Assembly (NCBI RefSeq): GCF_900618535.1 | Contig: NZ_UYJA01000001.1 | Span: 1,054,001 to 1,118,000, forward strand | DNA length: 64,000 nt | Origin: Pseudomonas bubulae | GTDB lineage: Bacteria; Pseudomonadota; Gammaproteobacteria; Pseudomonadales; Pseudomonadaceae | Direction of reading: 5' to 3' | In this document: piece after piece, positions 28,479 through 37,022 of the stretch | How the letters are laid out: every line of letters begins with the position of its first letter | Position numbering within the stretch: position 1 is the first letter of the stretch | Notes under the pieces: model-generated | The model's database searches: none | Seen by the model: the letters and a program-made list of their open reading frames with translations, nothing else | What the model was told of the DNA's origin: nothing | Position numbers and translations under genes: made by a program

Positions 28479-29276
28479 TCAAAAGCGCATGGACAGGCCC
28501 AGTACCGGGCCGCGCTGGGTCACGTCGTACTTGAACTTGTTGCCGGTAAAGTCGGTGGTGCGGTAATTTTGCGCCAGAACCCGATAGCCGACGCGGATGA
28601 TCGTGGGGTGATCGGCCAGGTACATGCGATAACCCAGATAGCCCTGGGCGTTCCAGGTTTTCTTTGAGGAGGTATCCAGCCCGCCGGTGTCGGTTTCACC
28701 GGACAGGGTCCAGCGGTCGGTCAGGTCAGCCTGCATGCGCAGCCCCACGAACGGGTCGGTCCACTCGGTTTTTTTCTTGGTGCTGAACCCCAGCGAGTCA
28801 ATGTCCAGCTTGGTTGACAGCTTGGTCCAGCGCACACCGATCGTAGGTTCGACACGCCAGGTGCGCGGCTCGCCAAAAATCGTTTGACCACCCAACTCAT
28901 ACTCATAGGCCCGGTAATAGGTGCCGACAGCCAGGGTGCTCTGGGTGATCGCCAGGCCCACCTTGCGCCCGTACACCCGTTCGGACTGATCGGTTTTAGC
29001 GTGGACGCCGTCGATATAAAAACCCAGTGTGCGATTGGTCAATTCCAGATTGCCCATAAATACCGTGCTCAGGTTTTCCCAGACATCCGCAAACGGAACA
29101 TCAACCTTGGTATTGACCCCGCCAAGCGCCGCCTGCCCGCTCATGGAGGGCGCCCAGACAAAGGGGCTGGCCAGCAATAACCATTGTGAGTCCGCAGGCT
29201 GATCAGCATGTGCCACCTGCACGAACAGCAACAGCGGCAAAGCCGTTGCAGCTCTATTGAACCTTGTATTTTTCAT
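28479..29276 (-). CDS. Outer-membrane beta-barrel protein
   Basis: A 265-residue exported protein from the ATG at 29274-29276, which has CAGGGCG upstream. The signal MKNTRFNRAATALPLLLFVQ ends at VAHA-DQ. The mature part has alternating polar and hydrophobic strands (TLGFYIDGVHAKTDQ, TWRVEPTIGVRWTKLSTKLD, FVGLRMQADLTDRWTLSGE) and ends GLSMRF with the terminal Phe used by outer-membrane barrels. It lies 22 bases upstream of the Ntn-hydrolase gene on the same strand, so the two are probably one operon. The ligand is unknown. Confidence 0.8.
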   Translation of the reverse strand: MKNTRFNRAATALPLLLFVQVAHADQPADSQWLLLASPFVWAPSMSGQAALGGVNTKVDVPFADVWENLSTVFMGNLELTNRTLGFYIDGVHAKTDQSERVYGRKVGLAITQSTLAVGTYYRAYEYELGGQTIFGEPRTWRVEPTIGVRWTKLSTKLDIDSLGFSTKKKTEWTDPFVGLRMQADLTDRWTLSGETDTGGLDTSSKKTWNAQGYLGYRMYLADHPTIIRVGYRVLAQNYRTTDFTGNKFKYDVTQRGPVLGLSMRF

Positions 29277-29385
29277 CGCCCTGACTGACCAGCATCTGAT
29301 TTGATCATTAGGTATAGCAGCTCTCACCTGAAAACCTGCTGTCAGGAGTAGGCATTGTTGCGATCAAAAACTCTTGTATGGGTTT

Positions 29386-30732
29386 TTACATAAACCAGCG
29401 ATATTCCCGGGCACTGATTTCCTGCATAAAGGCCAGATGATCCTGGCGCTTGTTCTCGCAGTACACATCGACAAATTCGCCGCCCAGCCCTTCACGCAGC
29501 TGCGGCTGGTGCTGCATGGCGCGCACGGCCTCAAGCATGTCCAGCGGGAAGGCGATGCCGCTGCTGCGGTCTTCGTTCAGGGGCAGGATCGGCTCCTTGC
29601 CCGCTTCCAGCCCGTGTTCGAGCCCCACCAGAATCGCCGCCAATACCAGATACGGATTGGCATCAGCGCCCGCAAGGCGATACTCGACCCGCAGGTTTTT
29701 ACTGTCCGATTCCGGGATACGCAAGCACGCATCGCGGTCCTCATACCCCCAACTGGCCTGGGTGGCGATATTGGTCGTACCGCCCAGGCGGCGAAAAGCA
29801 TTGTGGTTAGGTGCAAATATCGGCATGCACGCCGGCAGTAATTCCAGGCAACCGCCGATAGCGTGGCGCAAGGGCTGCTGCTGGTTGGCCGCCAGCAAGT
29901 TGTTGCCGCCCGCGTCGTACAGACTGACATGCACATGCATGCCGCTGCCCGGGTGCTCCAGGTAGGGTTTGGCCATAAAGCTGGCGCGATAGCCATGCTT
30001 GAGCGCCACCCCGCGGGTGCTGCGACAGAACAGCGCCGCCCAGTCCGCGGCACGCAAACCGTCATCGAGGTGAGCGAAATTGATTTCGAACTGCCCCGGG
30101 CCCAGCTCGGCCGTAATCACGGTGGCATCAATCCCTTGGGCCTGGGCCGCATCGACCATGTCATCCAGCACCGGGGCAAAGCGCGACAACCGCTCGATAT
30201 GCATAGTGGGCTGATCGTCGGCATCATCGCTCAAGTGATCACGGGGGAACTGCGGCAAGCCATCGCGCAGCTTCTTGTCGAACAGGTAGAACTCCAGCTC
30301 GAACGCCACCACCGGGCGAATGCCTTTGCGCGCCAGCCGGGCCAGCACCCGGGCCAGGACTTCGCGGGGCTCAAAGACGATCGGCTGTTCAGTGCCGTCA
30401 GAAGTGATCAGCATCTGGCCCAGGGGCTTGTCTTCCCAGGTCACCGGCTTGAGCGTGCCCGGTACCAGACGCCGCACGGCATCCGGGTCGCCATCGTTGA
30501 AACAATAGTCGCCTATCTTGAACAATCCGCCCTGCACCCCTAGCAACACACAGTTCTGCGGCAGTTTCAGGACGCTGCCGGCCGCGACTTTTTCCAGCAT
30601 GTCGATGGGGTAACGCTTGCCGTAGAAATGCCCGGGGATATCCAGGGAGATCAGGTCGACATAACGCACCTCGGGGTTGCGCTGACGAAACGCACGCACT
30701 TCGGCCAGCAGATCAGAGCAGGCAGCATCCAT
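29386..30732 (-). CDS. Glutamine-synthetase family ligase (gamma-glutamylpolyamine synthetase-like)
   Basis: A 448-residue member of the glutamine synthetase superfamily, type PuuA/SpuI. The metal-binding glutamates are in VAFELEFYLF and AELGPGQFEINFAH, the ATP/glutamate region in GSGMHVHVSLYD, and the arginine motif in FRRLGGTTNIATQASWGYEDR. The first 100 residues form the N-terminal beta-grasp domain. The ATG at 30730-30732 follows AAAGGAAC; a longer frame is open upstream but lies in the preceding gene. It is 22 bases after an XRE-cupin regulator gene, as in puu-type loci, so a gamma-glutamylation of a polyamine or amine is the best inference. Confidence 0.88.
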   Translation of the reverse strand: MDAACSDLLAEVRAFRQRNPEVRYVDLISLDIPGHFYGKRYPIDMLEKVAAGSVLKLPQNCVLLGVQGGLFKIGDYCFNDGDPDAVRRLVPGTLKPVTWEDKPLGQMLITSDGTEQPIVFEPREVLARVLARLARKGIRPVVAFELEFYLFDKKLRDGLPQFPRDHLSDDADDQPTMHIERLSRFAPVLDDMVDAAQAQGIDATVITAELGPGQFEINFAHLDDGLRAADWAALFCRSTRGVALKHGYRASFMAKPYLEHPGSGMHVHVSLYDAGGNNLLAANQQQPLRHAIGGCLELLPACMPIFAPNHNAFRRLGGTTNIATQASWGYEDRDACLRIPESDSKNLRVEYRLAGADANPYLVLAAILVGLEHGLEAGKEPILPLNEDRSSGIAFPLDMLEAVRAMQHQPQLREGLGGEFVDVYCENKRQDHLAFMQEISAREYRWFM

Positions 30733-30754
30733 CTTCAAGGTTCCTTTGTTGTTA

Positions 30755-31312
30755 TCAGGTGTAAACCCACAGCACGCGGGCAAGCTGCTGTGTCAGGTTG
30801 GCGTAGCGACAGCGCGTATGGCTGTCGAACTGGAAACTGTCACCGGCATTGAGGGTGGCAGGTTCAGCGTCGTCGCCCAGCCACAGGGTCAATTGCCCTT
30901 CAATGACATAGCCGCCCTGCTCCGAGCTGTCGGTCATAAGCCGTTCGCCGCTGCTGGCGCCGGCTTCCAGCAGGCTTTCGAGCATGGAGAACGACGCACG
31001 GATTTGTGGCGAGACCAGGATATCGGTGATGCCGTTGCCCAGGTACAGCGTGCGTCGCTCGTCCGGGCGGGTCACCCAGGGCAACTGCTTGGGCTTGGGC
31101 AAACTGTAGAAATAGGTGGTGGGCACACCCAGGGTTTCACTGATGGCCGTCAGGTCGGCCACCGTGGGCTGGGACAGGCCGCGCTCGACCTGGGACAAAA
31201 AACCCACGGAGCGGCCAATTTTATCGGCCAGTTCCTTGAGCGTGTACTTCTTGTGCTTGCGCAGGTCGTGGATAAGGATGGCCAGGGCGGCCATCTCTTC
31301 TTGCTTGTTCAT
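30755..31312 (-). CDS. XRE-cupin transcriptional regulator (PuuR-like)
   Basis: A 185-residue regulator with an N-terminal Cro/C1 helix-turn-helix (TLKELADKIGRSVGFLSQVERG, about residues 24-45) and a C-terminal cupin domain (GERLMTDSSEQGGYVIEGQL, then LNAGDSFQFDSHTRCRYANL). This architecture is that of PuuR and related polyamine or amino-acid responsive regulators. It is the first gene of an operon with the glutamine-synthetase-like gene. A set of ATGAAA/TTTCAT repeats just upstream is its likely operator. Confidence 0.88.
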   Translation of the reverse strand: MNKQEEMAALAILIHDLRKHKKYTLKELADKIGRSVGFLSQVERGLSQPTVADLTAISETLGVPTTYFYSLPKPKQLPWVTRPDERRTLYLGNGITDILVSPQIRASFSMLESLLEAGASSGERLMTDSSEQGGYVIEGQLTLWLGDDAEPATLNAGDSFQFDSHTRCRYANLTQQLARVLWVYT

Positions 31313-31323
31313 CCCGGGCCGCC

Positions 31324-31373
31324 ATGAAATTTAAATCATTTATTTTCATGAAAAAATACAGATTAAATTTCAT
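31324..31373. promoter_or_regulatory. Operator-like array upstream of the XRE-cupin gene
   Basis: ATGAAATTTAA (31324-31334) and its exact inverse TTAAATTTCAT (31363-31373) flank the perfect 12-base palindrome TTTTCATGAAAA (31343-31354). Thus four ATGAAA-type half-sites lie within 50 AT-rich bases just ahead of the regulator gene. This looks like an autoregulatory operator. Confidence 0.6.
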
Positions 31374-31471
31374 AAACGCAAGGTGCCTCCGTACAGGGGA
31401 GTTTTGTTCAATACGCTTGGGTCCGCGCCCCATAACCTCAGGGCTCAACCTTGGAGCGGAGAACAATAACG

Positions 31472-32059
31472 ATGAGCGTGCTGATTTCAATGGCGGCGTT
31501 CGCCCTGGCAGCCTCCATCTCACCGGGGCCGGTGAATGTGGTGGCCCTGAGTTCGGGTATGCAGTTCGGCCTGGGGCCCAGTCTGCGCCATGTGCTGGGG
31601 GCCACCGTCGGTTTTGTGGTGTTGCTGCTGTTTACCGGTTTTGGCCTGCATGAAGTGCTCAAGCAGTGGCCGATCCTCACCGACCTGATCCGCTGGGCCG
31701 GCATGGCATTTTTGTTGTACCTGGCCTGGAAACTGGCGATGGATAACGGCCGCATCGAGTTTGGCAGGGACGCCCGGCAGCCATCGTTTTTTACCGGCGC
31801 CGCCATGCAATGGCTCAACCCCAAAGCCTGGCTGGCGGCGGTTGCAGGTATGGGCGCGTTTGTTTCGGGGGGCGAAGCCACGCTGATCTGGGCATTTGCA
31901 CTGATCTACTTTGTAGTCTGCTACCTGTCAGTGGCCTGCTGGGCCTACACCGGCGCCTTTCTGAGCCGTTACCTGCACAGCACCCGGCGCATCCGCCTGT
32001 TCAATCGCGGCATGGCGGCCATGCTGGCGGGCTGCGCGGTGTCCTTGCTGTGGTTTTAG
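31472..32059 (+). CDS. LysE/RhtB-family exporter
   Basis: A 195-residue membrane protein with about six hydrophobic helices. The family signature is at the N-terminus: ASISPGPVNVVALSSGMQFG (about residues 13-33), followed by TGFGLHEVLK, AMQWLNPKAWLAAVAGMGAF and a C-terminal hydrophobic end. LysE-type proteins export amino acids or related metabolites. The ATG at 31472 has GGAG ten bases upstream; a TTG seven codons earlier is less likely. It overlaps the convergent araC gene by 4 bases. Confidence 0.88.
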   Translation: MSVLISMAAFALAASISPGPVNVVALSSGMQFGLGPSLRHVLGATVGFVVLLLFTGFGLHEVLKQWPILTDLIRWAGMAFLLYLAWKLAMDNGRIEFGRDARQPSFFTGAAMQWLNPKAWLAAVAGMGAFVSGGEATLIWAFALIYFVVCYLSVACWAYTGAFLSRYLHSTRRIRLFNRGMAAMLAGCAVSLLWF

Positions 32060-32886
32060 CCCTTGTACTGCCCGGGCGTGGCCGCGAGGTGTTTTTTGAA
32101 CACCCGCTGGAAATGCGCCTGATCGGCAAAACCGGTTTGCTGGGCGATATCGGCGATCAACGCCCCTTCGCGCAGTTGCGCCTGGGCATGTTGAATGCGC
32201 CGATTGATCAGATAGGCGTGGGGCGTCATATGGTAACGCTGCTCGAAGGCACGGATCAGGTAAGCCTCCGACAGGCTGGCGGCGGCACAGATATCCTGCA
32301 GGCGAATGGTGTGCAGGAAACGCTCGTCGATAAATTTGGCGGCGCGCTCCACCCGTGCATTGGCGCTCTTGCGAAGCACCAGCGGGCCGCCCAGTTCCTG
32401 CTGCATCGCTGAAAAGAACTTGACCGCCGACTCGTGCTTGGCCAGCCCCTCGAGGTGCGGGTCGACCAGCTGCGCATACAGGGCGGTCAGGCCATTGAAC
32501 AACCCCGGCGAGCGGGTGTGGGTGGCCGCCAGGGGCTGGAACACCCCGCTGGCCTGATCGTCAAACGCCTGTTGAATGCCTGCCAGCCACTGCGCATCGA
32601 CATACAGCATCACATAGGACCATGGCTGGTCGTCCAGCGGATTACAGGCGTGGACATCTCCCGGGTTCATCAACACCACCGTGCCGGCGCTGATACCGTG
32701 ACTGGTTTTCTCATGCAGGTAAGTGCAGCAGCCGGAGGTGATGGCGCCGATGGAGAAAATCTCGTGGGAGTGTCGGGCATAGCAGACCTTACGGCCATCG
32801 GCGATGGAGCGCGCTTCGATAAAGGGCAACTGCGCGTCCCGCCAGAACCGGGGTGTAGCGCAGTGTGTTGACGGGCTTGCGGGCAT
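32056..32886 (-). CDS. AraC-family transcriptional regulator
   Basis: A 276-residue regulator with an N-terminal cupin-like sensing domain (RHSHEIFSIGAITSGCCTYL, then GTVVLMNPGDVHACNP) and a C-terminal double helix-turn-helix (IRLQDICAAASLSEAYLIRAFEQ and IADIAQQTGFADQAHFQRVFK). LysE exporters are often controlled by, and convergent or divergent with, such AraC proteins. It probably governs the overlapping exporter gene. Confidence 0.9.
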   Translation of the reverse strand: MPASPSTHCATPRFWRDAQLPFIEARSIADGRKVCYARHSHEIFSIGAITSGCCTYLHEKTSHGISAGTVVLMNPGDVHACNPLDDQPWSYVMLYVDAQWLAGIQQAFDDQASGVFQPLAATHTRSPGLFNGLTALYAQLVDPHLEGLAKHESAVKFFSAMQQELGGPLVLRKSANARVERAAKFIDERFLHTIRLQDICAAASLSEAYLIRAFEQRYHMTPHAYLINRRIQHAQAQLREGALIADIAQQTGFADQAHFQRVFKKHLAATPGQYKG

Positions 32887-32944
32887 GGTAGCGTGACCGT
32901 GATGGGCAGGTGTCTGATCACCAGACTAGCACCTTGGCTGACCG

Positions 32945-33091
32945 TCCGTAGCAACTGCCGCAGGAACGAGGCTGCGTTCGGTTGCGAAGCGACCGTTAAT
33001 CCTGCGAGTCGGGTTTACCTGGCACACCGCAGTGCCTGATTTTGCGGCGACTGCGTCGCCGGACGCAGCCTCGTTCCTGCGGCAGCTGCTA
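32945..33091. repeat. Large inverted repeat of the GAGGCTGCG family
   Basis: Outer arms AGCAACTGCCGCAGGAACGA-GGCTGCG (from 32949) and CGCAGCCTCGTTCCTGCGGC-AGCTGCT (to about 33090) form a long stem. The loop holds further small hairpins (GGTTGCGAAGCGACC, GGCGACTGCGTCGCC). It separates araC from the end of the wss operon and may end that transcript. Confidence 0.75.
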
Positions 33092-33095
33092 CGGG

Positions 33096-34244
33096 TTACA
33101 GTTTTATTGGCTCGCTGTAAGGCGTCTGCAAATCACGCTCGGGGATTTCCCAGATCACCAGTTTTGGCGGTGTCTGTTTGAAGGCAGGATTGCTGAAGTA
33201 GCCATTGGCACCACCGGAGAACTCGCCACCGTCCTTGGAAAAGTCACCTATCGGTGCGCCAAGGGCCTGTTGCAGAAACTCGGCAAAGTTGGAGTTGCGC
33301 GAGAACGATGTGCCGATCAAGGCAACGTTGGGCAGGTTGTCATCGCCAAACAGATCATCCAGGTTATCTGCATCGCTTTGGGATAAATCGACTTTCTCAC
33401 TGAACCGGCTGGCCGCCACCGATTCTACTGCGGGTTGCAACCCCACTGGCAACCATTCAAGACCGGCCAGCCGCACCAGATCTCCCGGGCGACGCGCCGG
33501 GTCTTGCCGGGCAATTTCATAAAGCTTGTGCGGCGTGGCGCTGATCCCCATTGCCTGTACCTGCACGGCAATGGCCCTGGCTGCCGCCGAGGCCCCGGCT
33601 TCACTCCAGTGGGTATCAGTGCGCAGATAGGCATCGCTGCCCACAGACTGAAGAACTGGCGCGAGATCCACAGCGCTCACCCCTGCCTTGTTCAATCCCT
33701 CAACCCAGGCTTCGGCGCGATGTTGCAACTGTACCGGGCGGCGTAAATCACAGAGTTGCGCACTGGCAATCCGGCTCTTGTCCGGCACCACGGCCACCAG
33801 CAAGCGGATACCACGCCCGGCTAACTGCTGCTGGATTTGACGCACCGCTGCTGCCTTGGTTTGAGCATTAACCTGAGCATGACGATTGATGCGCATTTCA
33901 TCGGTCAAGAACAGCCAGCCCGTACAGCCCGGACGCACCCGCGCGCCGGTGTCGTGGAACAGCAACCAGCTGGCGCCACGCTCCAGATCGGCCGCCTTTT
34001 GTGCAACGCCGGACTCGGACAACTGCTTGGCAATTCTGTGGGTCACCTCGCCATGCAGCACCGCATCACGGCTCAGGTCAGGGGCAAGCATCTGTATTTT
34101 GCCGCTGGCAAACAACCACAGGGACGAGGCAAAGCTCGCCGCCAGAAACAGCACAAACACTGCGCCGCCAAATCTGCTCACACTGGCAGTGAATTCAGTG
34201 GCTACAGCCGGTTTGGGCGATGACGAGGACATGGGCGCGACCAT
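33096..34244 (-). CDS. wssI: Cellulose acetylation protein WssI (AlgJ/AlgX-like)
   Basis: A 382-residue protein with one N-terminal membrane anchor (about residues 25-45) and a periplasmic SGNH-like acetyltransferase domain. Catalytic pieces typical of AlgJ/AlgX are RTDTHWSEAGA (Asp-x-His, about residue 213) and the serine motif GTSFSRNS (about 310). It would place acetyl groups from the MBOAT partner WssH onto cellulose. Its ATG overlaps the wssH stop by one base (TAATG). It is the last gene of the operon; no wssJ follows. Confidence 0.88.
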   Translation of the reverse strand: MVAPMSSSSPKPAVATEFTASVSRFGGAVFVLFLAASFASSLWLFASGKIQMLAPDLSRDAVLHGEVTHRIAKQLSESGVAQKAADLERGASWLLFHDTGARVRPGCTGWLFLTDEMRINRHAQVNAQTKAAAVRQIQQQLAGRGIRLLVAVVPDKSRIASAQLCDLRRPVQLQHRAEAWVEGLNKAGVSAVDLAPVLQSVGSDAYLRTDTHWSEAGASAAARAIAVQVQAMGISATPHKLYEIARQDPARRPGDLVRLAGLEWLPVGLQPAVESVAASRFSEKVDLSQSDADNLDDLFGDDNLPNVALIGTSFSRNSNFAEFLQQALGAPIGDFSKDGGEFSGGANGYFSNPAFKQTPPKLVIWEIPERDLQTPYSEPIKL

Positions 34245-35659
34245 TAGAACTGGAAGTACAGAAAGGGCACCGCTTCACGGCTCGCTATCAAGGCGAACGA
34301 CAGCAGAAAACCCGCGACTGGCCACAGCGCCGCCATCGGCGCAAACCAGAATTGCGCACCAAAACGCTCTTCATACCGGCGCTTGAACAGCGGCGCGATG
34401 ATGCACGCCACCCCCAGCAATGCCGCCAGGCCGTGAGCCGAGCGCAGGGTCACGGCCAGCGCGTCGCCCAGGGCAAACTCGTGCAAACCCAACTGAGCGG
34501 CGTACATATTCAGGGCCGAAGCAAAATCCTGAGCGCGGAACAAGGTCCAGGCCATAAACACAAACAGCAGCGTCAATGTATGTGACAACCATGACGGAAT
34601 GCTCGGCAGGCTGGAACGCGACCACAACCGGTCCACACACAGCGCAATACCGTGGGCCGCGCCCCATAGCAGGTAGTTCCAGCTGTCACCGCCATGCCAC
34701 AGCCCCGCAATGGCCATGGTCAGGAACAGGTTGCGATAGGTTTTCCAGGCACCGTTGCGGTTGCCGCCCAGGGCGATATAAAGATAGTCCCGCAGCCAGC
34801 TGGACAACGACATGTGCCAGCGCCGCCAGAAGTCCTGAATGCTGCAGGCCAGATACGGCTGGTTGAAGTTTTCCGGGAAATGAAAACCCAGCATCAGGCC
34901 CAGGCCAATGGCCATGGCGCTATAGCCTGCAAAGTCGAAAAACAGTTGCAGCGAGTAGGCCAGGCAGCCGATCCAGGCGTCGACAAAAGAGGGGTTGTCG
35001 AGGTGAAACGCAACATCCACCAGCGGCGACAGGGTGTCGGCAACCAGCACTTTCATGCACATGCCGATCATGAAACGGCGCGCACCCAGGGAGAAATTCT
35101 GCCAGTCGAAATAACGTTGGGTGAGTTCGCGACGCACCCAGTCATAACGAATGATCGGCCCCGCAATCGAGTGGCCGAACATCGAGATATAGGTGGCGTA
35201 ATTGATAAAGCTGCGCTCCACCGGCACGGTGTGGCGATGTACATCCACCAGATAGGAAATCGCCTGCAGCACGATAAACGAAAGCCCGGCGGGCAGCGCC
35301 ACCCGCTGCCATTCCAGCGGCATCGCCCCCGGATACGTGATCCAGTCGATCCAGGTTGCGGCCAGGATATTGGCGTACTTGTACCAGCACAGCACCGCCG
35401 TGTTGAACACGATCAGCGCGATCAACAGCCGCACCCTGCCCCGGGAGTCCTCACGACTGCGATCGATGAGCAACCCGCCAAGCCATGCCACGACCGTCAA
35501 TGCCACATGCAACGCGAGGAACATCGGGTTCAACCAGCCATAGAACAGCCAGCTGCCGATCAACAGAATCACGTTGCGCCACTGCGGCTTGCCCAGGGCG
35601 TAGACCAGCATAAAGGCCGGTAAAAACAGCGTCAGGAACTCGAGTGAGGCGAAGACCAT
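34244..35659 (-). CDS. wssH: Cellulose acetylation MBOAT protein WssH (AlgI-like)
   Basis: A 471-residue membrane-bound O-acyltransferase with about ten hydrophobic segments. The family hallmarks are visible: PIIRYDWVRRELTQRYFDW, FFDFAGYSAMAIGLGLMLGF, NFNQPYLACSIQDFWRRWHM and the invariant histidine in GLWHGGDSWNYLLWGAAHG (about residue 325). It passes acetyl groups across the inner membrane, as AlgI does in alginate synthesis. It lies 18 bases after wssG. Confidence 0.93.
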   Translation of the reverse strand: MVFASLEFLTLFLPAFMLVYALGKPQWRNVILLIGSWLFYGWLNPMFLALHVALTVVAWLGGLLIDRSREDSRGRVRLLIALIVFNTAVLCWYKYANILAATWIDWITYPGAMPLEWQRVALPAGLSFIVLQAISYLVDVHRHTVPVERSFINYATYISMFGHSIAGPIIRYDWVRRELTQRYFDWQNFSLGARRFMIGMCMKVLVADTLSPLVDVAFHLDNPSFVDAWIGCLAYSLQLFFDFAGYSAMAIGLGLMLGFHFPENFNQPYLACSIQDFWRRWHMSLSSWLRDYLYIALGGNRNGAWKTYRNLFLTMAIAGLWHGGDSWNYLLWGAAHGIALCVDRLWSRSSLPSIPSWLSHTLTLLFVFMAWTLFRAQDFASALNMYAAQLGLHEFALGDALAVTLRSAHGLAALLGVACIIAPLFKRRYEERFGAQFWFAPMAALWPVAGFLLSFALIASREAVPFLYFQF

Positions 35660-35677
35660 GGTGGCGGTGCAATCCGA

Positions 35678-36340
35678 TCAGTGGGACAGAGTATCCGTGG
35701 TGCTCAACAGGCGCGGCCCGCTGACAGAAGGCACCAGCAATACGCTGTAGCGCTCGCCCGCCTTGAGCATGCCCAGATCCAGCGGCGCCCCCACGTTGGT
35801 ATTGGCGCACACCAGTTGTACCGACAGGTTCACCGGGTTGATCGAACGTCGCTGCAGGCTGGCCACCGGTACTGCCTTGAACAGATCGCCCGTGCGCCCC
35901 GCGGGACGCAGGCTGGCATCGCTGCAGGACTCGTCGACATTGACGAACGCCAGTGAAGCCTTGAGGCCGTTGAAGTCATCCGGTGTTTCGCGCACCGCGA
36001 CTTGTTCGATCCCGTCGCCTTGCGGCACCACCACAATGGTCGCGAACTCACCGGGCTCGACCTTGAGGTCCAGGGCCAACCGGTGCGCACCACTGGCCAG
36101 CGAGCCCTTGACGGCCTTGCCCGAATCCACCGGGAACAACAATGAAGCAGGCGCTGCCGTTTCAAGGCGCAACGGTGGTTGCCCGGGCTGGCCCATTACG
36201 TCCAGAGGGGCAGCGGTGGCGTTGACGAAGCGGATAAAGGCGGCGTCCTGATCGGGGCCAGTGGGGTACAGCGCAACGTCGGCAGCCAGCGCATGCGCGC
36301 TGCAAAACAACACTGCCGTGCTCAATACAGCTCGGATCAC
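35678..36340 (-). CDS. wssG: Cellulose acetylation protein WssG (AlgF-like)
   Basis: A 220-residue exported protein similar in layout to AlgF, a periplasmic factor for polymer acetylation. Signal peptide: MIRAVLSTAVLFCSAHALA, then ADVALYPTGPDQ. The rest is beta-rich with SGAHRLALDLKVEPGEFATI and two cysteines that could pair (CSDASLRP and VCANTN). The start is GTG at 36338-36340, overlapping the wssF stop (GTGA); no other start gives a complete signal peptide. Confidence 0.85.
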   Translation of the reverse strand: MIRAVLSTAVLFCSAHALAADVALYPTGPDQDAAFIRFVNATAAPLDVMGQPGQPPLRLETAAPASLLFPVDSGKAVKGSLASGAHRLALDLKVEPGEFATIVVVPQGDGIEQVAVRETPDDFNGLKASLAFVNVDESCSDASLRPAGRTGDLFKAVPVASLQRRSINPVNLSVQLVCANTNVGAPLDLGMLKAGERYSVLLVPSVSGPRLLSTTDTLSH

Positions 36341-37005
36341 TTGTTTGCACCCTTGGCACTGACCGCTTCAGGGGGCAGCTTGCCCAATGCATCACCGATG
36401 GCGTTGGCCCAGGATTTGTAACCCGCTACAGTAAAATGCTGGCCGTCAGTGGTCACCCACTGCCCCGGCTTGGAAAACTCCAGCGAATCGATGTAAGTAC
36501 AAGGTGCAACATTGGTCGCCAGGAACGCAGATATCAGCTTGGTGCGGGCATCGTTCTTCTTGTACATGCCACCTTCCTTGCCCCACGCCGGGCCTACCCA
36601 GGCGCACTTGGCGCCATTGGCGGTAATTTCCTTGGCCAGGGCAGACACGTTTTGCCACGCCCACGCCTTGGGAAACACCGGCTTGTCGTAAGAGGCCATA
36701 GTGTCTGCAATCACCAGCACCACCAGATCCGGTTTATCCGCTGCAAGCAACTCCTTGATCGGCGTAGTGGTCGCGTCACGCCCCCTGATCACAATTTTAC
36801 CGTTACCCTTTTCTTCGGCTCCACAATCGACTTTTTTGGTAATCAACCAATCGCCGGCACTGGCACCGCACGCGCCAATCGAGTGCACATTTGCGCCCTG
36901 CTGGGTCAGGTTGGCGTGCAGCGGCTCCATCAAACAGTTAGGCAGGCTCATGTGGCTTTCCCCTAGAACAAGAAGGGTCATACCGGCAAGAACGGAAGAA
37001 GGCAT
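36337..37005 (-). CDS. wssF: Cellulose acetylation protein WssF (SGNH-like)
   Basis: A 222-residue SGNH/GDSL-fold protein. Block I is LLVLGESHMS with the nucleophile serine (about residue 18), and the C-terminal Asp-x-x-His block is VTTDGQHFTVAGYKSW (about 185-195). WssF is required with G, H and I for acetylating cellulose in P. fluorescens. Four or more cysteines and the hydrophobic start (MPSSVLAGMTLLVLG) suggest a periplasmic location, but no clear signal peptidase site can be seen. The start follows CTGGAG by seven bases. Confidence 0.85.
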   Translation of the reverse strand: MPSSVLAGMTLLVLGESHMSLPNCLMEPLHANLTQQGANVHSIGACGASAGDWLITKKVDCGAEEKGNGKIVIRGRDATTTPIKELLAADKPDLVVLVIADTMASYDKPVFPKAWAWQNVSALAKEITANGAKCAWVGPAWGKEGGMYKKNDARTKLISAFLATNVAPCTYIDSLEFSKPGQWVTTDGQHFTVAGYKSWANAIGDALGKLPPEAVSAKGANK

Positions 37006-37022
37006 TTAAAGTCTCCAGGACA

